From positions 4,461,501 to 4,525,500 of the forward strand of contig NZ_CP045298.1 in the NCBI RefSeq assembly GCF_009363115.1: DNA of 64,000 nucleotides, read 5' to 3'. This DNA comes from Paenibacillus brasilensis. GTDB taxonomy: Bacteria > Bacillota > Bacilli > Paenibacillales > Paenibacillaceae. Under the pieces are notes generated by a model. The model was not told where the DNA came from and searched no databases. It worked only from the letters and a program-made list of their open reading frames with translations. Below, one piece after another: positions 1 through 8,998 of the stretch. The position numbers and the translations under genes were made by a program. The number at the start of each line of letters is the position of its first letter. The first letter of the stretch is position 1.

Positions 1-1552
1 GGATGATGCATCAGCGGCCCAGAGTCCAACGGGAGGTATTGAAGGACAAGCTCAGACGACTGCGACCGGGCTAACTGGTGTAGAGACTGAAGATGTCGAT
101 ACAGCTATGCCTGCTCCACCGCCGCCTAAACCGTATAAGCTTCCATCGTTTCGTTTGCTGGCCAAACCGCAAAATACGGGCAAAGGTATGGGGCAGAAGG
201 ATTACATGCAGACGGCACGCAAGCTGGAGGCAACGCTGGAAAGCTTCGGTGTGCGGGCGAAGGTACTGGAGGTTGTCCGTGGACCTGCCGTAACACGTTA
301 TGAAATTCAGCCGGACATTGGTGTGAAGGTCAGCCGGATTGTGAGCCTGACGGATGATATTGCGCTTGCGCTTGCTGCAAAAGATATCCGTATGGAGGCT
401 CCGATTCCTGGCAAATCTGCTATCGGAATTGAGGTTCCGAATAATGAAGTTTCCATCGTAACGATGCGTGAGGTAATGGAGACGACCGTTTTCCAGGAAT
501 CAGCTTCCAATTTATCTATTGCATTCGGACGTGATATTGCAGGTCAGACGATTGTCGGTAATTTAGCCAAGATGCCCCATTTGCTTGTAGCCGGAGCAAC
601 AGGCTCGGGTAAATCAGTGTGTATTAATGGGATTATCACAAGCATCTTGTACAAAGCAAAGCCAGATGAGGTCAAATTCTTGATGGTCGATCCTAAAATG
701 GTGGAGTTGAACGTGTACAACGGAATTCCGCATTTGTTGGCTCCAGTCGTGACTGATCCGAAGCGTGCCTCACTTGCTTTGAAAAAAATCGTAGTTGAAA
801 TGGAAAAACGCTACGAGTTATTTTCCAAATCAGGAACACGTAATATAGAAGGCTATAACAATCTGATGAAAGATAATCCGGCTGCATTTCTGCCATACAT
901 TGTCGTTATTGTCGACGAGCTGGCGGATCTGATGATGGTAGCTGCCGGAGATGTGGAGGATGCGATTGCCCGGCTTGCCCAAATGGCGCGTGCCGCAGGC
1001 ATTCATCTTATCATTGCAACGCAGAGACCTTCGGTTGATGTAATCACTGGAGTTATTAAAGCCAATATCCCCTCACGTATTGCCTTCGGTGTTTCTTCGC
1101 AGGTGGATTCCCGTACCATACTGGACATGGGCGGAGCCGAGAAGCTGCTTGGACGCGGTGATATGCTGTTCATGCCGATGGGAGCCTCCAAGCCGGTTCG
1201 CGTTCAGGGGGCGTTCATGAGTGATCAGGAAGTGGAGAACATCGTTAACTACGTGCGTGAACAGGGTGAAGCGCAGTATGATGAAACGCTGGTGCCGGAG
1301 GTGGAGGAGGTATCGGCTGATGCAGATGAAATGCTGGATGAGCTGTATGATCAAGCCGTCAACATCATTTTGGAAGCTAAGCAGGCCTCTGTATCTCTTC
1401 TTCAGCGCCGGATGAGAATCGGTTATACACGTGCTGCACGACTAATTGACTCTATGGAGGCTCGCGGAGTAATTGGCCCTTACGAGGGCAGCAAGCCACG
1501 GGAGGTATTAATCTCAATAGAGCAATATCAGCAAAATAAAGTTAGCTCCTGA
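1..1552 (+). CDS. spoIIIE: DNA translocase SpoIIIE/FtsK, 5'-truncated by window edge
   Basis: The reading frame is open from base 2, so the gene begins before the window; 516 C-terminal residues are visible. FtsK/SpoIIIE proteins are membrane-anchored hexameric ATPases that pump DNA through septa, into the forespore in the case of SpoIIIE. Visible parts are a Pro/Ala/Thr-rich linker end, the alpha/beta RecA-like motor with Walker A GATGSGKS, the following VDPKMVEL segment, Walker B IVDELADL, and a C-terminal winged-helix gamma domain ending GPYEGSKPREVLIS. The N-terminal membrane segments lie outside. The call SpoIIIE rather than SftA/FtsK is inferred from the ymfF-ymfM-pgsA-recA neighbourhood, which follows spoIIIE in Bacillus. 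Confidence 0.93.
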   Translation, partial: DDASAAQSPTGGIEGQAQTTATGLTGVETEDVDTAMPAPPPPKPYKLPSFRLLAKPQNTGKGMGQKDYMQTARKLEATLESFGVRAKVLEVVRGPAVTRYEIQPDIGVKVSRIVSLTDDIALALAAKDIRMEAPIPGKSAIGIEVPNNEVSIVTMREVMETTVFQESASNLSIAFGRDIAGQTIVGNLAKMPHLLVAGATGSGKSVCINGIITSILYKAKPDEVKFLMVDPKMVELNVYNGIPHLLAPVVTDPKRASLALKKIVVEMEKRYELFSKSGTRNIEGYNNLMKDNPAAFLPYIVVIVDELADLMMVAAGDVEDAIARLAQMARAAGIHLIIATQRPSVDVITGVIKANIPSRIAFGVSSQVDSRTILDMGGAEKLLGRGDMLFMPMGASKPVRVQGAFMSDQEVENIVNYVREQGEAQYDETLVPEVEEVSADADEMLDELYDQAVNIILEAKQASVSLLQRRMRIGYTRAARLIDSMEARGVIGPYEGSKPREVLISIEQYQQNKVSS

Positions 1553-1583
1553 TTATTCGCTTTTATCCAGAACAACATTAAAT

Positions 1584-1649
1584 CGCTGTTTGTACGCTTG
1601 GGTGGTTGCTTCAATGTGGCAACTTCATCCGTACAGACAGCGTTTTTTT
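1584..1649 (+). terminator. Rho-independent terminator after spoIIIE
   Basis: A long hairpin with arms CGCTGT..TGTACG and CGTACA..ACAGCG, containing an inner GTTGC/GCAAC stem, is followed by seven T residues, 30 nt after the spoIIIE stop. Confidence 0.8.
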
Positions 1650-1700
1650 GTGCTGTTTTTTCAGGTGTTGCGGCTGCTTGTTGAAAGAAGATTAAAAGGG

Positions 1701-1731
1701 TGAATAGCTTCAAGCGGAGCTTGTCATAATA
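1701..1731 (+). promoter_or_regulatory. Sigma-G-type (forespore) promoter of the sleB-like gene
   Basis: TGAATA, an 18-nt spacer, then CATAATA fits the sigma-G consensus (-35 TGAATA-like, -10 CATAnTA). It lies about 50 nt upstream of a spore cortex-lytic-type gene, a class known to be controlled by sigma-G in Bacillus. Confidence 0.7.
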
Positions 1732-1779
1732 AACGTAGCCATCCTGTTAATCCCACAAAAGAAAGGTAGATCACAGCAT

Positions 1780-2607
1780 ATGAAAAAGACAATGGTCTGG
1801 ATTTGCACGGGTATTCTCGTAGCCTCGGCTATTACGTACACAGGGCTTTTAAAAAATGAATCTGTACAGCAGCACGCACAACAGAAAGTACAAGCGGCCC
1901 AGCCTTCTCAGCCGACATTTAGCTCAGAAGCGATCAATTTTGGTTCTTACGGTCAGGATGTATATGAGTTGCAATCACGATTGAAGTTCCTGGGCTTTTT
2001 CGGCGCTCAAGTGGACAGCCATTTCGGTAGCAGTACATTAAAGGCTGTCAAAGGTTTCCAAAAGGAATTTGGTATGACTCCAGACGGAGTGGTCGGAGCG
2101 AAAACAAAATTGAGGCTGGTGAACGCAACTCCGAATTGGAAGCCAACAGAAACTCCTTTGCACCGTAGCAACCAAGGCTCTGCAAAGGGACAGACGACGG
2201 CTAATAATGATCAAAATGATGAAACGATGGGCTCGGCCAACACGATGGGACTATCTGAAAATGATCTTAAAATCATGGCCAATGCGGTCTATGGTGAATC
2301 CCGTGGCGAGCCGTTTGAAGGTCAAGTGGCCGTAGCGGCAGTTATTTTGAACCGGGTCAAATCCCCTAGTTTTCCAAACACACCGTCTGGGGTGATTTTC
2401 CAACCGGGAGCCTTTACAGCTGTAGCTGATGGCCAAATCTGGCTCACGCCGAATGAAACTGCGCAGAAGGCAGTACGCCAGGCACTGAACGGCTGGGACC
2501 CAAGCGGAGGCTGCCTCTATTATTTTAATCCGAAAACAGCCACCTCCAAATGGATTTGGAGCCGTCCGCAGGTGAAGACGATTGGTGAGCATATTTTTTG
2601 CATGTAA
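1780..2607 (+). CDS. sleB: SleB-like spore cortex-lytic enzyme / cell wall hydrolase
   Basis: The 275-residue protein has an N-terminal signal or anchor helix (residues 5-24), a peptidoglycan-binding domain 1 (about 45-110, QDVYELQSRLKFLGFF and the repeat-like GVVGAKTKLRL), a polar Asn/Gln/Thr linker, and a C-terminal hydrolase_2/SleB catalytic domain. The catalytic domain shows MANAVYGESRGEPFEGQVAV, with the conserved glutamate of the E-x-R-G-E motif, and ends CLYYFNPKTA...GEHIFCM, as in SleB and CwlJ. SleB is a lytic transglycosylase that degrades muramic-lactam cortex during germination. The SleB name is inferred; a ypeB partner is not next door, so a paralogue is possible. The upstream sigma-G promoter supports a spore role. 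Confidence 0.85.
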   Translation: MKKTMVWICTGILVASAITYTGLLKNESVQQHAQQKVQAAQPSQPTFSSEAINFGSYGQDVYELQSRLKFLGFFGAQVDSHFGSSTLKAVKGFQKEFGMTPDGVVGAKTKLRLVNATPNWKPTETPLHRSNQGSAKGQTTANNDQNDETMGSANTMGLSENDLKIMANAVYGESRGEPFEGQVAVAAVILNRVKSPSFPNTPSGVIFQPGAFTAVADGQIWLTPNETAQKAVRQALNGWDPSGGCLYYFNPKTATSKWIWSRPQVKTIGEHIFCM

Positions 2608-2766
2608 ATCGCCGAAGCAGCCGGAAGCTTGTCTCCGGTTGCTTCTTGGCTTTTGCATGGTTAGAATAAAGATTGGCACACTTTACCTCTTTACAGGAAA
2701 ATGGTTCATAGCGGCTCATGCTAATAAAAGGCTAGACGAAATTGACGCCACAAAGGAGTTTTGGAC

Positions 2767-4047
2767 TTGAACAAAACAGGTTTCGAGCGTGGCACGCGCA
2801 GACAATTAAGGATTCATGTACTGCCGACCAAACGCTTTAAGACGTTTGCCATATCGTTGTATGTAGGTACTCCACTCCGAGAGGAAACTGTAACCCGAGT
2901 GGGACTGACACCATTCGTACTGCGCCGGGGTACAGAATCATATCCGCAGACTACACAATTCAGAGAGCAATTAGAACAATTGTATGGCGCGGGCTTTGGA
3001 TTTGATGTTTATAAGCGCGGTGACTATCAGATCGTACAATTTCGTATGGATACGATTAATGACAGCTTTGTAAACAGCTCGGACAGCTTGCTGGATCGTT
3101 CGTTTGCTTTTCTCGGAGAAGTATTAACAAAGCCAGCCCTGGAAAATGGCGCTTTTCAAAGTGGATATGTTCAGCAGGAACGAGAAAATGTTCGGAAGAA
3201 GCTGGAATCTATAGTTAACGATAAAATGCGTTATGCCGCAGAACGCTGCTTGGAGGAAATGTGTAAAGATGAGCCTTATCGTCTGTACCCTCTCGGTCAG
3301 CGATCCGATCTCGAACATATAGATGCACAGGGCTTGTATCAGGCTTACGGAGAATGGCTAAATCATGCCAGCATGGATTTATACGTTGTAGGAGATACAA
3401 CGCTGGATGAAGTTGAGAAGTATGTTGATCGGTATTTTCAGTTAAACCGTTCAGCGGAAACAGGGTATGCTCCCGAACAGCCCAAGTCGGTGGAGCGCGA
3501 TATTCAAACAGTGGTAGAGCGTCTTGATGTGAATCAGGGTAAGCTCAACATGGGTTTACGTACCCCGATTACGTATGGTGATGATCGTTATGCTTCTGCT
3601 CTGATGTACAATGGAATTTTGGGCGGGTATCCGCATTCAAAGCTGTTCGTCAACGTGCGGGAGAAGGAAAGCTTGGCCTACTATGCCTCTTCGCGTTACG
3701 ATGGTCATAAAGGCATTGGCACGATTCAGTCCGGAATTGAAATTCCTAATTATGAAAAAGCGGTTACGATTATTCGCAAGCAATTGGAAGATACGCAAAA
3801 TGGAGCGATTACCGAGCTGGAAATGACTCAAACGCAGGCGATGATTCGCAACTTGCTCAAGGAAATGCAGGACTCCGCTTTTGAAATGATTGCCTATGAT
3901 TTTAACAGACAGCTTTCCGGTAAAGAGCGGACGGTAGATGAGCTGCTGAGCCAGGTGGAGGCTGTCAAGGTGCAGGATGTTCAGGATGCCGCCCGGACGT
4001 TCCGACTGGACACTATTTATTTTTTGAGAGACCAGAAGGGGGAATAA
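2767..4047 (+). CDS. ymfF: YmfF: M16 metalloprotease-like, EF-P 5-aminopentanol modification-associated
   Basis: The protein has 426 residues and the M16 (pitrilysin-like) fold. TTG 2767 is preferred over TTG 2761 because AAAGGAG at 2752-2758 is 8 nt from it. No HxxEH zinc motif is visible in the N-terminal domain (it reads RVGLTPFVLRRGTESYP), so this is the likely inactive partner of the next gene, which has the motif. It lies 3 nt from ymfH and is probably co-transcribed with ymfH and ymfI. In Bacillus the ymfF-ymfH-ymfI set is linked to the 5-aminopentanol modification of elongation factor P. Confidence 0.85.
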   Translation: MNKTGFERGTRRQLRIHVLPTKRFKTFAISLYVGTPLREETVTRVGLTPFVLRRGTESYPQTTQFREQLEQLYGAGFGFDVYKRGDYQIVQFRMDTINDSFVNSSDSLLDRSFAFLGEVLTKPALENGAFQSGYVQQERENVRKKLESIVNDKMRYAAERCLEEMCKDEPYRLYPLGQRSDLEHIDAQGLYQAYGEWLNHASMDLYVVGDTTLDEVEKYVDRYFQLNRSAETGYAPEQPKSVERDIQTVVERLDVNQGKLNMGLRTPITYGDDRYASALMYNGILGGYPHSKLFVNVREKESLAYYASSRYDGHKGIGTIQSGIEIPNYEKAVTIIRKQLEDTQNGAITELEMTQTQAMIRNLLKEMQDSAFEMIAYDFNRQLSGKERTVDELLSQVEAVKVQDVQDAARTFRLDTIYFLRDQKGE

Positions 4048-4050
4048 CGG

Positions 4051-5331
4051 GTGGAGCACATACCTTATGAGCATTTGCAGGAAACGCTGTACTATGAAGT
4101 AATGGATAACGGCTTACACGTCTATGTGTTGCCCAAACCAGGTTTTCAGAAGACCTATGCTACTTTTGCGACAAAATACGGTTCAGTTGATAATCATTTT
4201 CGTGTGGAAGGTCAACAGCCGATCAAGGTGCCAGATGGCATCGCACATTTTTTGGAGCATAAAATGTTTGAAGAGCCTGAGGGCGATATTTTTGCTACCT
4301 TTTCTTCCAATGGGGCATCGGCTAACGCATTTACGAGCTTTGATCAGACCGTATATCTTTTTTCCGCAACCGAGCGTATTCAGGAGAACTTGACCACGCT
4401 GGTCAATTTTGTGCAGCATCCTTACTTCACAGATGAAAATGTAGAGAAGGAAAAAGGCATTATTGGCCAGGAAATCAATATGTATGGGGATAATCCGGAC
4501 TGGCGGAGCTACTTTGGTCTGATTGAAGCATTATACAAAGTTCATCCGGTGCATATTGACATTGCGGGTACTGTTGAATCCATCAGCACGATCACAAAGG
4601 AAACGCTGTATAGCTGCTATGAAGCTTTTTATCACCCAAGCAATATGATTCTTTTTGTGGTCGGCGGGGTGGACCCGGCGGAAGTGATAGAGCTGGTGCG
4701 TAACAATCAGGCGAAAAAGGACTATAAGCCGCAAGGAGAAATCGAGCGGATTTTTGATGAGGAACCTACCACAGTTGCAGAACCGCGCCGTGAGGTGAAG
4801 CTGGCGGTTTCTCTGCCGAAGCTGCTGTTCGGATTCAAGGAAGCCAAGGTTGGTCTGACGGGTGAAGAGTTGCTGCGTGATGATTTGGAAACCAAGCTGA
4901 TGCTTGATCTCCTTTTCGGTTCCAGTACAGAGCTGTATCAAAAGCTTTACGATGAGGATTTGATTTCGGACAGTTTTGGTCATGAATATAACTGTACGAC
5001 TCAGTATGCTTTCTCTGCAATCGGCGGGGATACCAAAGATCCTGATCGGTTGCTGGCGCGAATACGTGAAGAGGTGGAGTCCATCCAGAAGCATGGTTTC
5101 GTTGCAGAGCATTTTGAACGGGCACGCAAAAAGAAAATCGGTGGTTATTTGCGTACACTCAACTCACCCGAAAATATCGCACACGAATTTACAAGGCATC
5201 GTTTTCGGGGGAGTGATTTTTTTCAGCTGCTTCCGGTCTATGAAAGCATTACACTAGAGGATGTAAATCGCCGTCTCAAAAATCATATCCAGTGGGATCA
5301 AATGGCAATATCTCTGGTGGTGAGTCCGTAA
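4051..5331 (+). CDS. ymfH: YmfH: M16 zinc peptidase, EF-P modification-associated
   Basis: The protein has 426 residues and starts at GTG with AGAAGGGGG upstream. The inverted zinc motif HFLEH (from GIAHFLEHKMFEE) is intact near residue 68, with a downstream glutamate region (EKEKGIIGQEINMY), so an active M16 peptidase is expected. It follows its non-catalytic partner ymfF by 3 nt, and its stop overlaps the region just before ymfI. Heterodimers of one active and one inactive chain are usual in M16B proteases. Its direct role in EF-P modification is known only by association. Confidence 0.88.
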   Translation: MEHIPYEHLQETLYYEVMDNGLHVYVLPKPGFQKTYATFATKYGSVDNHFRVEGQQPIKVPDGIAHFLEHKMFEEPEGDIFATFSSNGASANAFTSFDQTVYLFSATERIQENLTTLVNFVQHPYFTDENVEKEKGIIGQEINMYGDNPDWRSYFGLIEALYKVHPVHIDIAGTVESISTITKETLYSCYEAFYHPSNMILFVVGGVDPAEVIELVRNNQAKKDYKPQGEIERIFDEEPTTVAEPRREVKLAVSLPKLLFGFKEAKVGLTGEELLRDDLETKLMLDLLFGSSTELYQKLYDEDLISDSFGHEYNCTTQYAFSAIGGDTKDPDRLLARIREEVESIQKHGFVAEHFERARKKKIGGYLRTLNSPENIAHEFTRHRFRGSDFFQLLPVYESITLEDVNRRLKNHIQWDQMAISLVVSP

Positions 5332-5351
5332 TGTCTAGGGAGAGGAACCCG

Positions 5352-6119
5352 ATGACCATCAAGAACGGAGCATTAAAAGCCATAGGCGATACGACCGTGC
5401 TGATTACAGGAGCGAGTGGGGGAATTGGGGCGGCTATTGCCGAGCGTTTTGCCTCGGTAGGGATGAACGTTGTCATTCACTACATGAAGTCCCATGAAAA
5501 AGCGAACGAAGTTGCCCGTCGTTGTATGGTTTATTCGGGCAAGGTAATGACCGTGTCGGCTGATTTGCGCAGCAAGGAGCAGATCGAACGTATGCGGGAA
5601 AAGCTTGAAAATCACGGAATGAAGCCGGATATTCTGGTAAATAATGCTGGATTATCTCATTATGGACTGCTATCGGATGTGTCGGAAGCGGAATGGGACG
5701 AAGTGATGGCCGTCAACGTTAAGGGAACCTTTTTGTGCTCGCAGGCTTTTATGCCCCATATGATTTCTCAACGCTATGGCCGCATTGTAAATGTGTCATC
5801 CGTGTGGGGAATATGTGGTGCTTCGTGCGAAGTGCTGTACTCCACCACCAAAGGAGGAATTAACGCTTTCACGAAAGCGTTGGCTCAAGAGGTTGCACCT
5901 TCCGGGGTAACAGTAAATGCTGTAGCTCCGGGTGCAGTGGATACCCCGATGCTGGATCATTTGGATGAGGGGGAAATTACCAGTTTGGAAGAAGAAATTC
6001 CTGCCGGGCGATTGGCTCGACCTGATGAAATTTCGTCCCTGGTATATTTTCTCGCACTTCCTGAGTCAGGTTATATAAATGGTCAGGTCATAAGTCCTAA
6101 TGGAGGATGGGTGACTTAA
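5352..6119 (+). CDS. ymfI: YmfI: SDR-family EF-P 5-aminopentanone reductase
   Basis: This is a 255-residue short-chain dehydrogenase. It has the cofactor motif TGASGGIG near residue 18, NNAGLS, and the catalytic Y-x-x-x-K as YSTTK. In Bacillus YmfI reduces the 5-aminopentanone group on EF-P Lys32 to 5-aminopentanol. ATG 5352 is chosen because GGGAGAGG (5338-5345) is 6 nt upstream; an earlier in-frame ATG at 5331 overlaps the ymfH stop and has no ribosome binding site. Generic FabG-like annotation is the alternative, but gene order favours YmfI. Confidence 0.85.
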   Translation: MTIKNGALKAIGDTTVLITGASGGIGAAIAERFASVGMNVVIHYMKSHEKANEVARRCMVYSGKVMTVSADLRSKEQIERMREKLENHGMKPDILVNNAGLSHYGLLSDVSEAEWDEVMAVNVKGTFLCSQAFMPHMISQRYGRIVNVSSVWGICGASCEVLYSTTKGGINAFTKALAQEVAPSGVTVNAVAPGAVDTPMLDHLDEGEITSLEEEIPAGRLARPDEISSLVYFLALPESGYINGQVISPNGGWVT

Positions 6120-6221
6120 GGAAAACAGCGCTTGGAGGAATCCACCAGTATAGTAAGCGTCTGAGAAGAGAATATTACAACTGTTGATTTTAAATCTGAA
6201 TCATCTAAGGAGGATTTAAGC

Positions 6222-6476
6222 ATGTCAACAGTCGTAAAGGATTTTGATGTTTGGAAAAAGTTCCTCGGTCAGCGTGTAGAGCAAGCGGAGAAGCTGGGAA
6301 TCAGTCAGGATACCATTGCAGAGCTTGCTTATGAAATTGGTGACTTTCTGGATGAAAAGGTCGATCCAGCCAACCATTCCAACCGCGCACTGAAAGAACT
6401 GTGGGAAGTTGCCGATGAAAATGAGCGTCACACCATCGCCCGGTTAATGGTCAAATTAGCCAAAAGCAACGCATAA
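6222..6476 (+). CDS. ymfJ: YmfJ-like DUF3243 protein
   Basis: The protein is a small acidic cytoplasmic protein of 84 residues with a clear AAGGAGG ribosome binding site. It matches DUF3243 by length and by the run KFLGQRVEQAEKLGIS near the N-terminus. No function is established. It sits between ymfI and ymfK as in Bacillus. Confidence 0.8.
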   Translation: MSTVVKDFDVWKKFLGQRVEQAEKLGISQDTIAELAYEIGDFLDEKVDPANHSNRALKELWEVADENERHTIARLMVKLAKSNA

Positions 6477-6492
6477 AGCAGGAATCCCACAT

Positions 6493-6520
6493 GAAAAGCT
6501 CCCTTTTGGGGGGCTTTTCT
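6493..6520 (+). terminator. Probable terminator after ymfJ
   Basis: GAAAAGCTCCC and GGGGGCTTTTC form a hairpin 16 nt after the ymfJ stop. The U tract is largely inside the stem, so strength is uncertain. Confidence 0.6.
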
Positions 6521-6626
6521 GTAATGGTTACAGACCTGTTCTTGTAATTCCATTGTAATTTATATATCATAAACGTGATTGAAGCATACAACTTAATGGA
6601 TACCTTTCAGGTCTCAATAATTGGTT

Positions 6627-6656
6627 TTGTCGAATGATGTTATTTTATGATACAAT
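6627..6656 (+). promoter_or_regulatory. Sigma-A-type promoter of ymfK
   Basis: TTGTCG, an 18-nt spacer and TACAAT lie 50 nt before the ymfK start in an AT-rich gap. Confidence 0.45.
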
Positions 6657-6706
6657 AATGCTTTGATTGGAATTTTTGATGGTTTGAATCTGAATGAGGT
6701 GCTAAC

Positions 6707-7480
6707 GTGACGGAGGAAACGAAACAGTGGTACATGGAGTACAAGATACATAAAAATCGACCCGGACTGCTAGGGGACATTGCTTCCATGCTTGGTATTC
6801 TGGGGGTTAATATACTGACGATCAATGGTGTTGAAGGCGAAAGACGGGGAATGTTACTGGAAACGGACGATGATGAGAAAATACGCATTCTCGGAGACAC
6901 GTTGAAAAAAGCCAGCAACATTACAGTCACGGCCTTGCGTGCTCCGAGACTGGTCGATATATTGGCAGTAAGACATGGTCGTTACATTGACCGGGACTCG
7001 GATGATCGTAAAACATTTCGCTTTACTCGCGATGAGCTTGGGTTGCTGGTCGATTTTTTGGGTGAAGTATTAAAGAGGGACGGCAATCAGGTCATTGGCC
7101 TTCGTGGAATGCCGCGTGTAGGTAAAACGGAATCTATAATTGCCAGTAGTGTATGCGCCATGAAGCGCTGGACTTTTGTATCCTCGACGCTTCTGCGTCA
7201 GACAGTGCGTAGTCAGCTTTCCGAAGAGGAAATGAACCCGAACAACGTATTTATTATTGACGGGATTGTGAGTACGATTCGATCAAATGAAAGACATTAT
7301 CACCTGCTTCAGGAAATTATGAGCATGCCAAGCACTAAAGTAATTGAGCATCCTGACGTATTTGTGCGTGAATCGGGATACAGCTTTGACGATTTTAATT
7401 TCATTATTGAACTCCGCAATAATCCGGCTGAAGAAATTATCTATGATACCTTTACAGCCAGTTATACAGAAGAGCTTTAA
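6707..7480 (+). CDS. ymfK: YmfK-like DUF3388 protein, ACT-like N-terminus plus P-loop
   Basis: The protein has 257 residues and starts at GTG. Residues about 8-78 look like an ACT-type regulatory fold (NRPGLLGDIASMLGILGVNI). Further on is a P-loop-like GMPRVGKTES near residue 135 and a Walker B-like VFIIDG near 183, so a nucleotide-binding module is likely. The family (DUF3388) has no assigned function. It is followed by the RodZ-like gene 32 nt downstream, as in Bacillus ymfK-ymfM. Confidence 0.8.
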   Translation: MTEETKQWYMEYKIHKNRPGLLGDIASMLGILGVNILTINGVEGERRGMLLETDDDEKIRILGDTLKKASNITVTALRAPRLVDILAVRHGRYIDRDSDDRKTFRFTRDELGLLVDFLGEVLKRDGNQVIGLRGMPRVGKTESIIASSVCAMKRWTFVSSTLLRQTVRSQLSEEEMNPNNVFIIDGIVSTIRSNERHYHLLQEIMSMPSTKVIEHPDVFVRESGYSFDDFNFIIELRNNPAEEIIYDTFTASYTEEL

Positions 7481-7512
7481 AAAAAAGCGTAATTATACAA
7501 GGAGATGATGAC

Positions 7513-8604
7513 ATGTCAGAACTGGGTCAGCAATTAAAGGAGGCCCGGCTGCAAAAAGGATTGAGCCTTGACGATGTTCAGGAAATGACGAAGATACGCA
7601 AACGTTATCTGGAAGCCATTGAGACGGGCGATTACAAAGTGCTGCCGGGAAGCTTTTATGTCAAAGCTTTTATTAAAACGTACGCCGAAACGGTCGGTTT
7701 AAATCCCGATGAGATTTTGGAAGGACATCAAAGCAATGTACCTGAACCAGAACCGGAAGCGGTCATGGAGCCTGTTACACAGAAACGCTCTAGCCGTCCC
7801 GCTACAATTGGGAATCTTAAGTGGTTGCCTACCGCGTTAATGTGGCTTTTTCTAGTTCTTATTGGTGGGGTTATTTATGCTTATTGGGTAAGCAACAATC
7901 ATACAGCTCCAAAAACAGCAGAAAACACAACACCGATCACAACACCAAGTTCGTCTACTCCTGATACTACGAAGGGTGGAACTACGACGCAACCGCAGGA
8001 CACAACAACAGCTCAACCGAATAACCAAACGACGGCTCCTAACGGTGGTGGCGGGAAAACCTCTGATACAGGACAGACAGGACAGACTCAGCCAGGTGGT
8101 ACGGTAACTGATAATCCCAATGGAACCTCACCTGACAACAGCCAGCAGCCGAATACGACTGCGCCACAACAAGGTGTAACTGTGGCACAGGACGGCAAGC
8201 AAGGCAAAACGACGATTTTCAAGGTCTCTAGTGCGACTGGGGCCACGGTCAAGGTTGATATTAAAGCAACGGGCGAAAGCTGGCTTGAGGTGTACAAGGG
8301 ACAAAACTCCCGTGGTGAAAAGCTGAGCTATGGTATGACTAAAAGCGGGGATGCCATGTCTTTTGATATTGGTCCCGAAGGTTTATATATCAAATCAGGA
8401 CGTTCTTCTGCCACAGACATTTCTGTAGCTGGCCAGCCGATAACCGATAACAAATCGACTACTCGTGTACTGATACAGCAAGGAGAACCTTCTTCTACCG
8501 GAACAAGTGCTGGGGTGACGGGTTCACCTACAGATTCGACGACAGGCAGTAATACGGATTCTGCGCAAAGCAGTACAGACTCTACAACTACGAACGGCGA
8601 ATAA
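7513..8604 (+). CDS. ymfM: RodZ-like protein YmfM: HTH, one membrane segment, C-terminal DUF4115
   Basis: The 363-residue protein begins with an XRE-type helix-turn-helix (residues 3-68, ending near the PGSFYVKAFIKTYAE signature typical of RodZ). A single membrane segment lies at about 107-128, followed by a long Thr/Gln/Pro/Gly-rich extracytoplasmic linker and a C-terminal DUF4115 domain with ESWLEVYKGQ. RodZ links MreB to the elongation machinery and sets rod shape. A Ser/Thr/Asp-rich tail follows the DUF4115 domain. The ribosome binding site is AAGGAGATGA. Confidence 0.88.
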   Translation: MSELGQQLKEARLQKGLSLDDVQEMTKIRKRYLEAIETGDYKVLPGSFYVKAFIKTYAETVGLNPDEILEGHQSNVPEPEPEAVMEPVTQKRSSRPATIGNLKWLPTALMWLFLVLIGGVIYAYWVSNNHTAPKTAENTTPITTPSSSTPDTTKGGTTTQPQDTTTAQPNNQTTAPNGGGGKTSDTGQTGQTQPGGTVTDNPNGTSPDNSQQPNTTAPQQGVTVAQDGKQGKTTIFKVSSATGATVKVDIKATGESWLEVYKGQNSRGEKLSYGMTKSGDAMSFDIGPEGLYIKSGRSSATDISVAGQPITDNKSTTRVLIQQGEPSSTGTSAGVTGSPTDSTTGSNTDSAQSSTDSTTTNGE

Positions 8605-8687
8605 ACATCTTCGTGCGAGTAAATACTAATGACTGTAATTCTTGGGATGCCAGTCATTTTATTTCCGCAAAGTGAGGTGTATACGTT

Positions 8688-8852
8688 ATGACCGTCAGCT
8701 GGATTGTGACCGGACTGGGGATAATTGTAAGCTTGCTTGGCTATTATCTGACACCGAGTGCTTGGGGCTATGGCATACTGGGCTTTGGCCTTGCTCACAT
8801 TGTGCTTGGAGTTTTGGATATGTTCCGAACTCCAACCCGCGTCCACTATTAG
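8688..8852 (+). CDS. Small hydrophobic membrane protein, 54 residues
   Basis: ATG 8688 opens a 54-codon frame encoding two hydrophobic stretches (about residues 4-21 and 26-46) joined by a short YLTPSAWG turn, with a basic tail FRTPTRVHY. AGTGAGGTG lies upstream as ribosome binding site, and a terminator follows 25 nt after the stop. I do not recognise the family. The two-helix hairpin with a charged C-terminus suggests a small inner-membrane protein; its position between ymfM and yajQ may mean co-transcription with ymfM. Confidence 0.65.
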   Translation: MTVSWIVTGLGIIVSLLGYYLTPSAWGYGILGFGLAHIVLGVLDMFRTPTRVHY

Positions 8853-8876
8853 ACATTTGGAATCGTGAAATGAAAT

Positions 8877-8917
8877 AAAGGCGTTTTTGTCAGTGAAACT
8901 GGCAAGAGCGCCTTTTT
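8877..8917 (+). terminator. Terminator after the small membrane protein gene
   Basis: AAAGGCG and CGCCTTTTT arms enclose an inner GTCAGT/ACTGGC stem, and the hairpin ends in a T run. Confidence 0.75.
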
Positions 8918-8930
8918 AGTGAGCGGATTA

Positions 8931-8960
8931 TTGGATTTTTGCAAATGACTAGCCTATAAT
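8931..8960 (+). promoter_or_regulatory. Sigma-A-type promoter of yajQ
   Basis: TTGGAT, an 18-nt spacer and a perfect TATAAT end 38 nt before the yajQ start. Confidence 0.6.
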
Positions 8961-8998
8961 TAGATATTGAACTTTGTTGTGGAAAGGGAAGTGAAACG

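Noticed and set aside
4531..5112. A 193-codon minus-strand frame in ymfH
   Set aside because: It overlaps a conserved M16 peptidase gene and has no ribosome binding site or domain.
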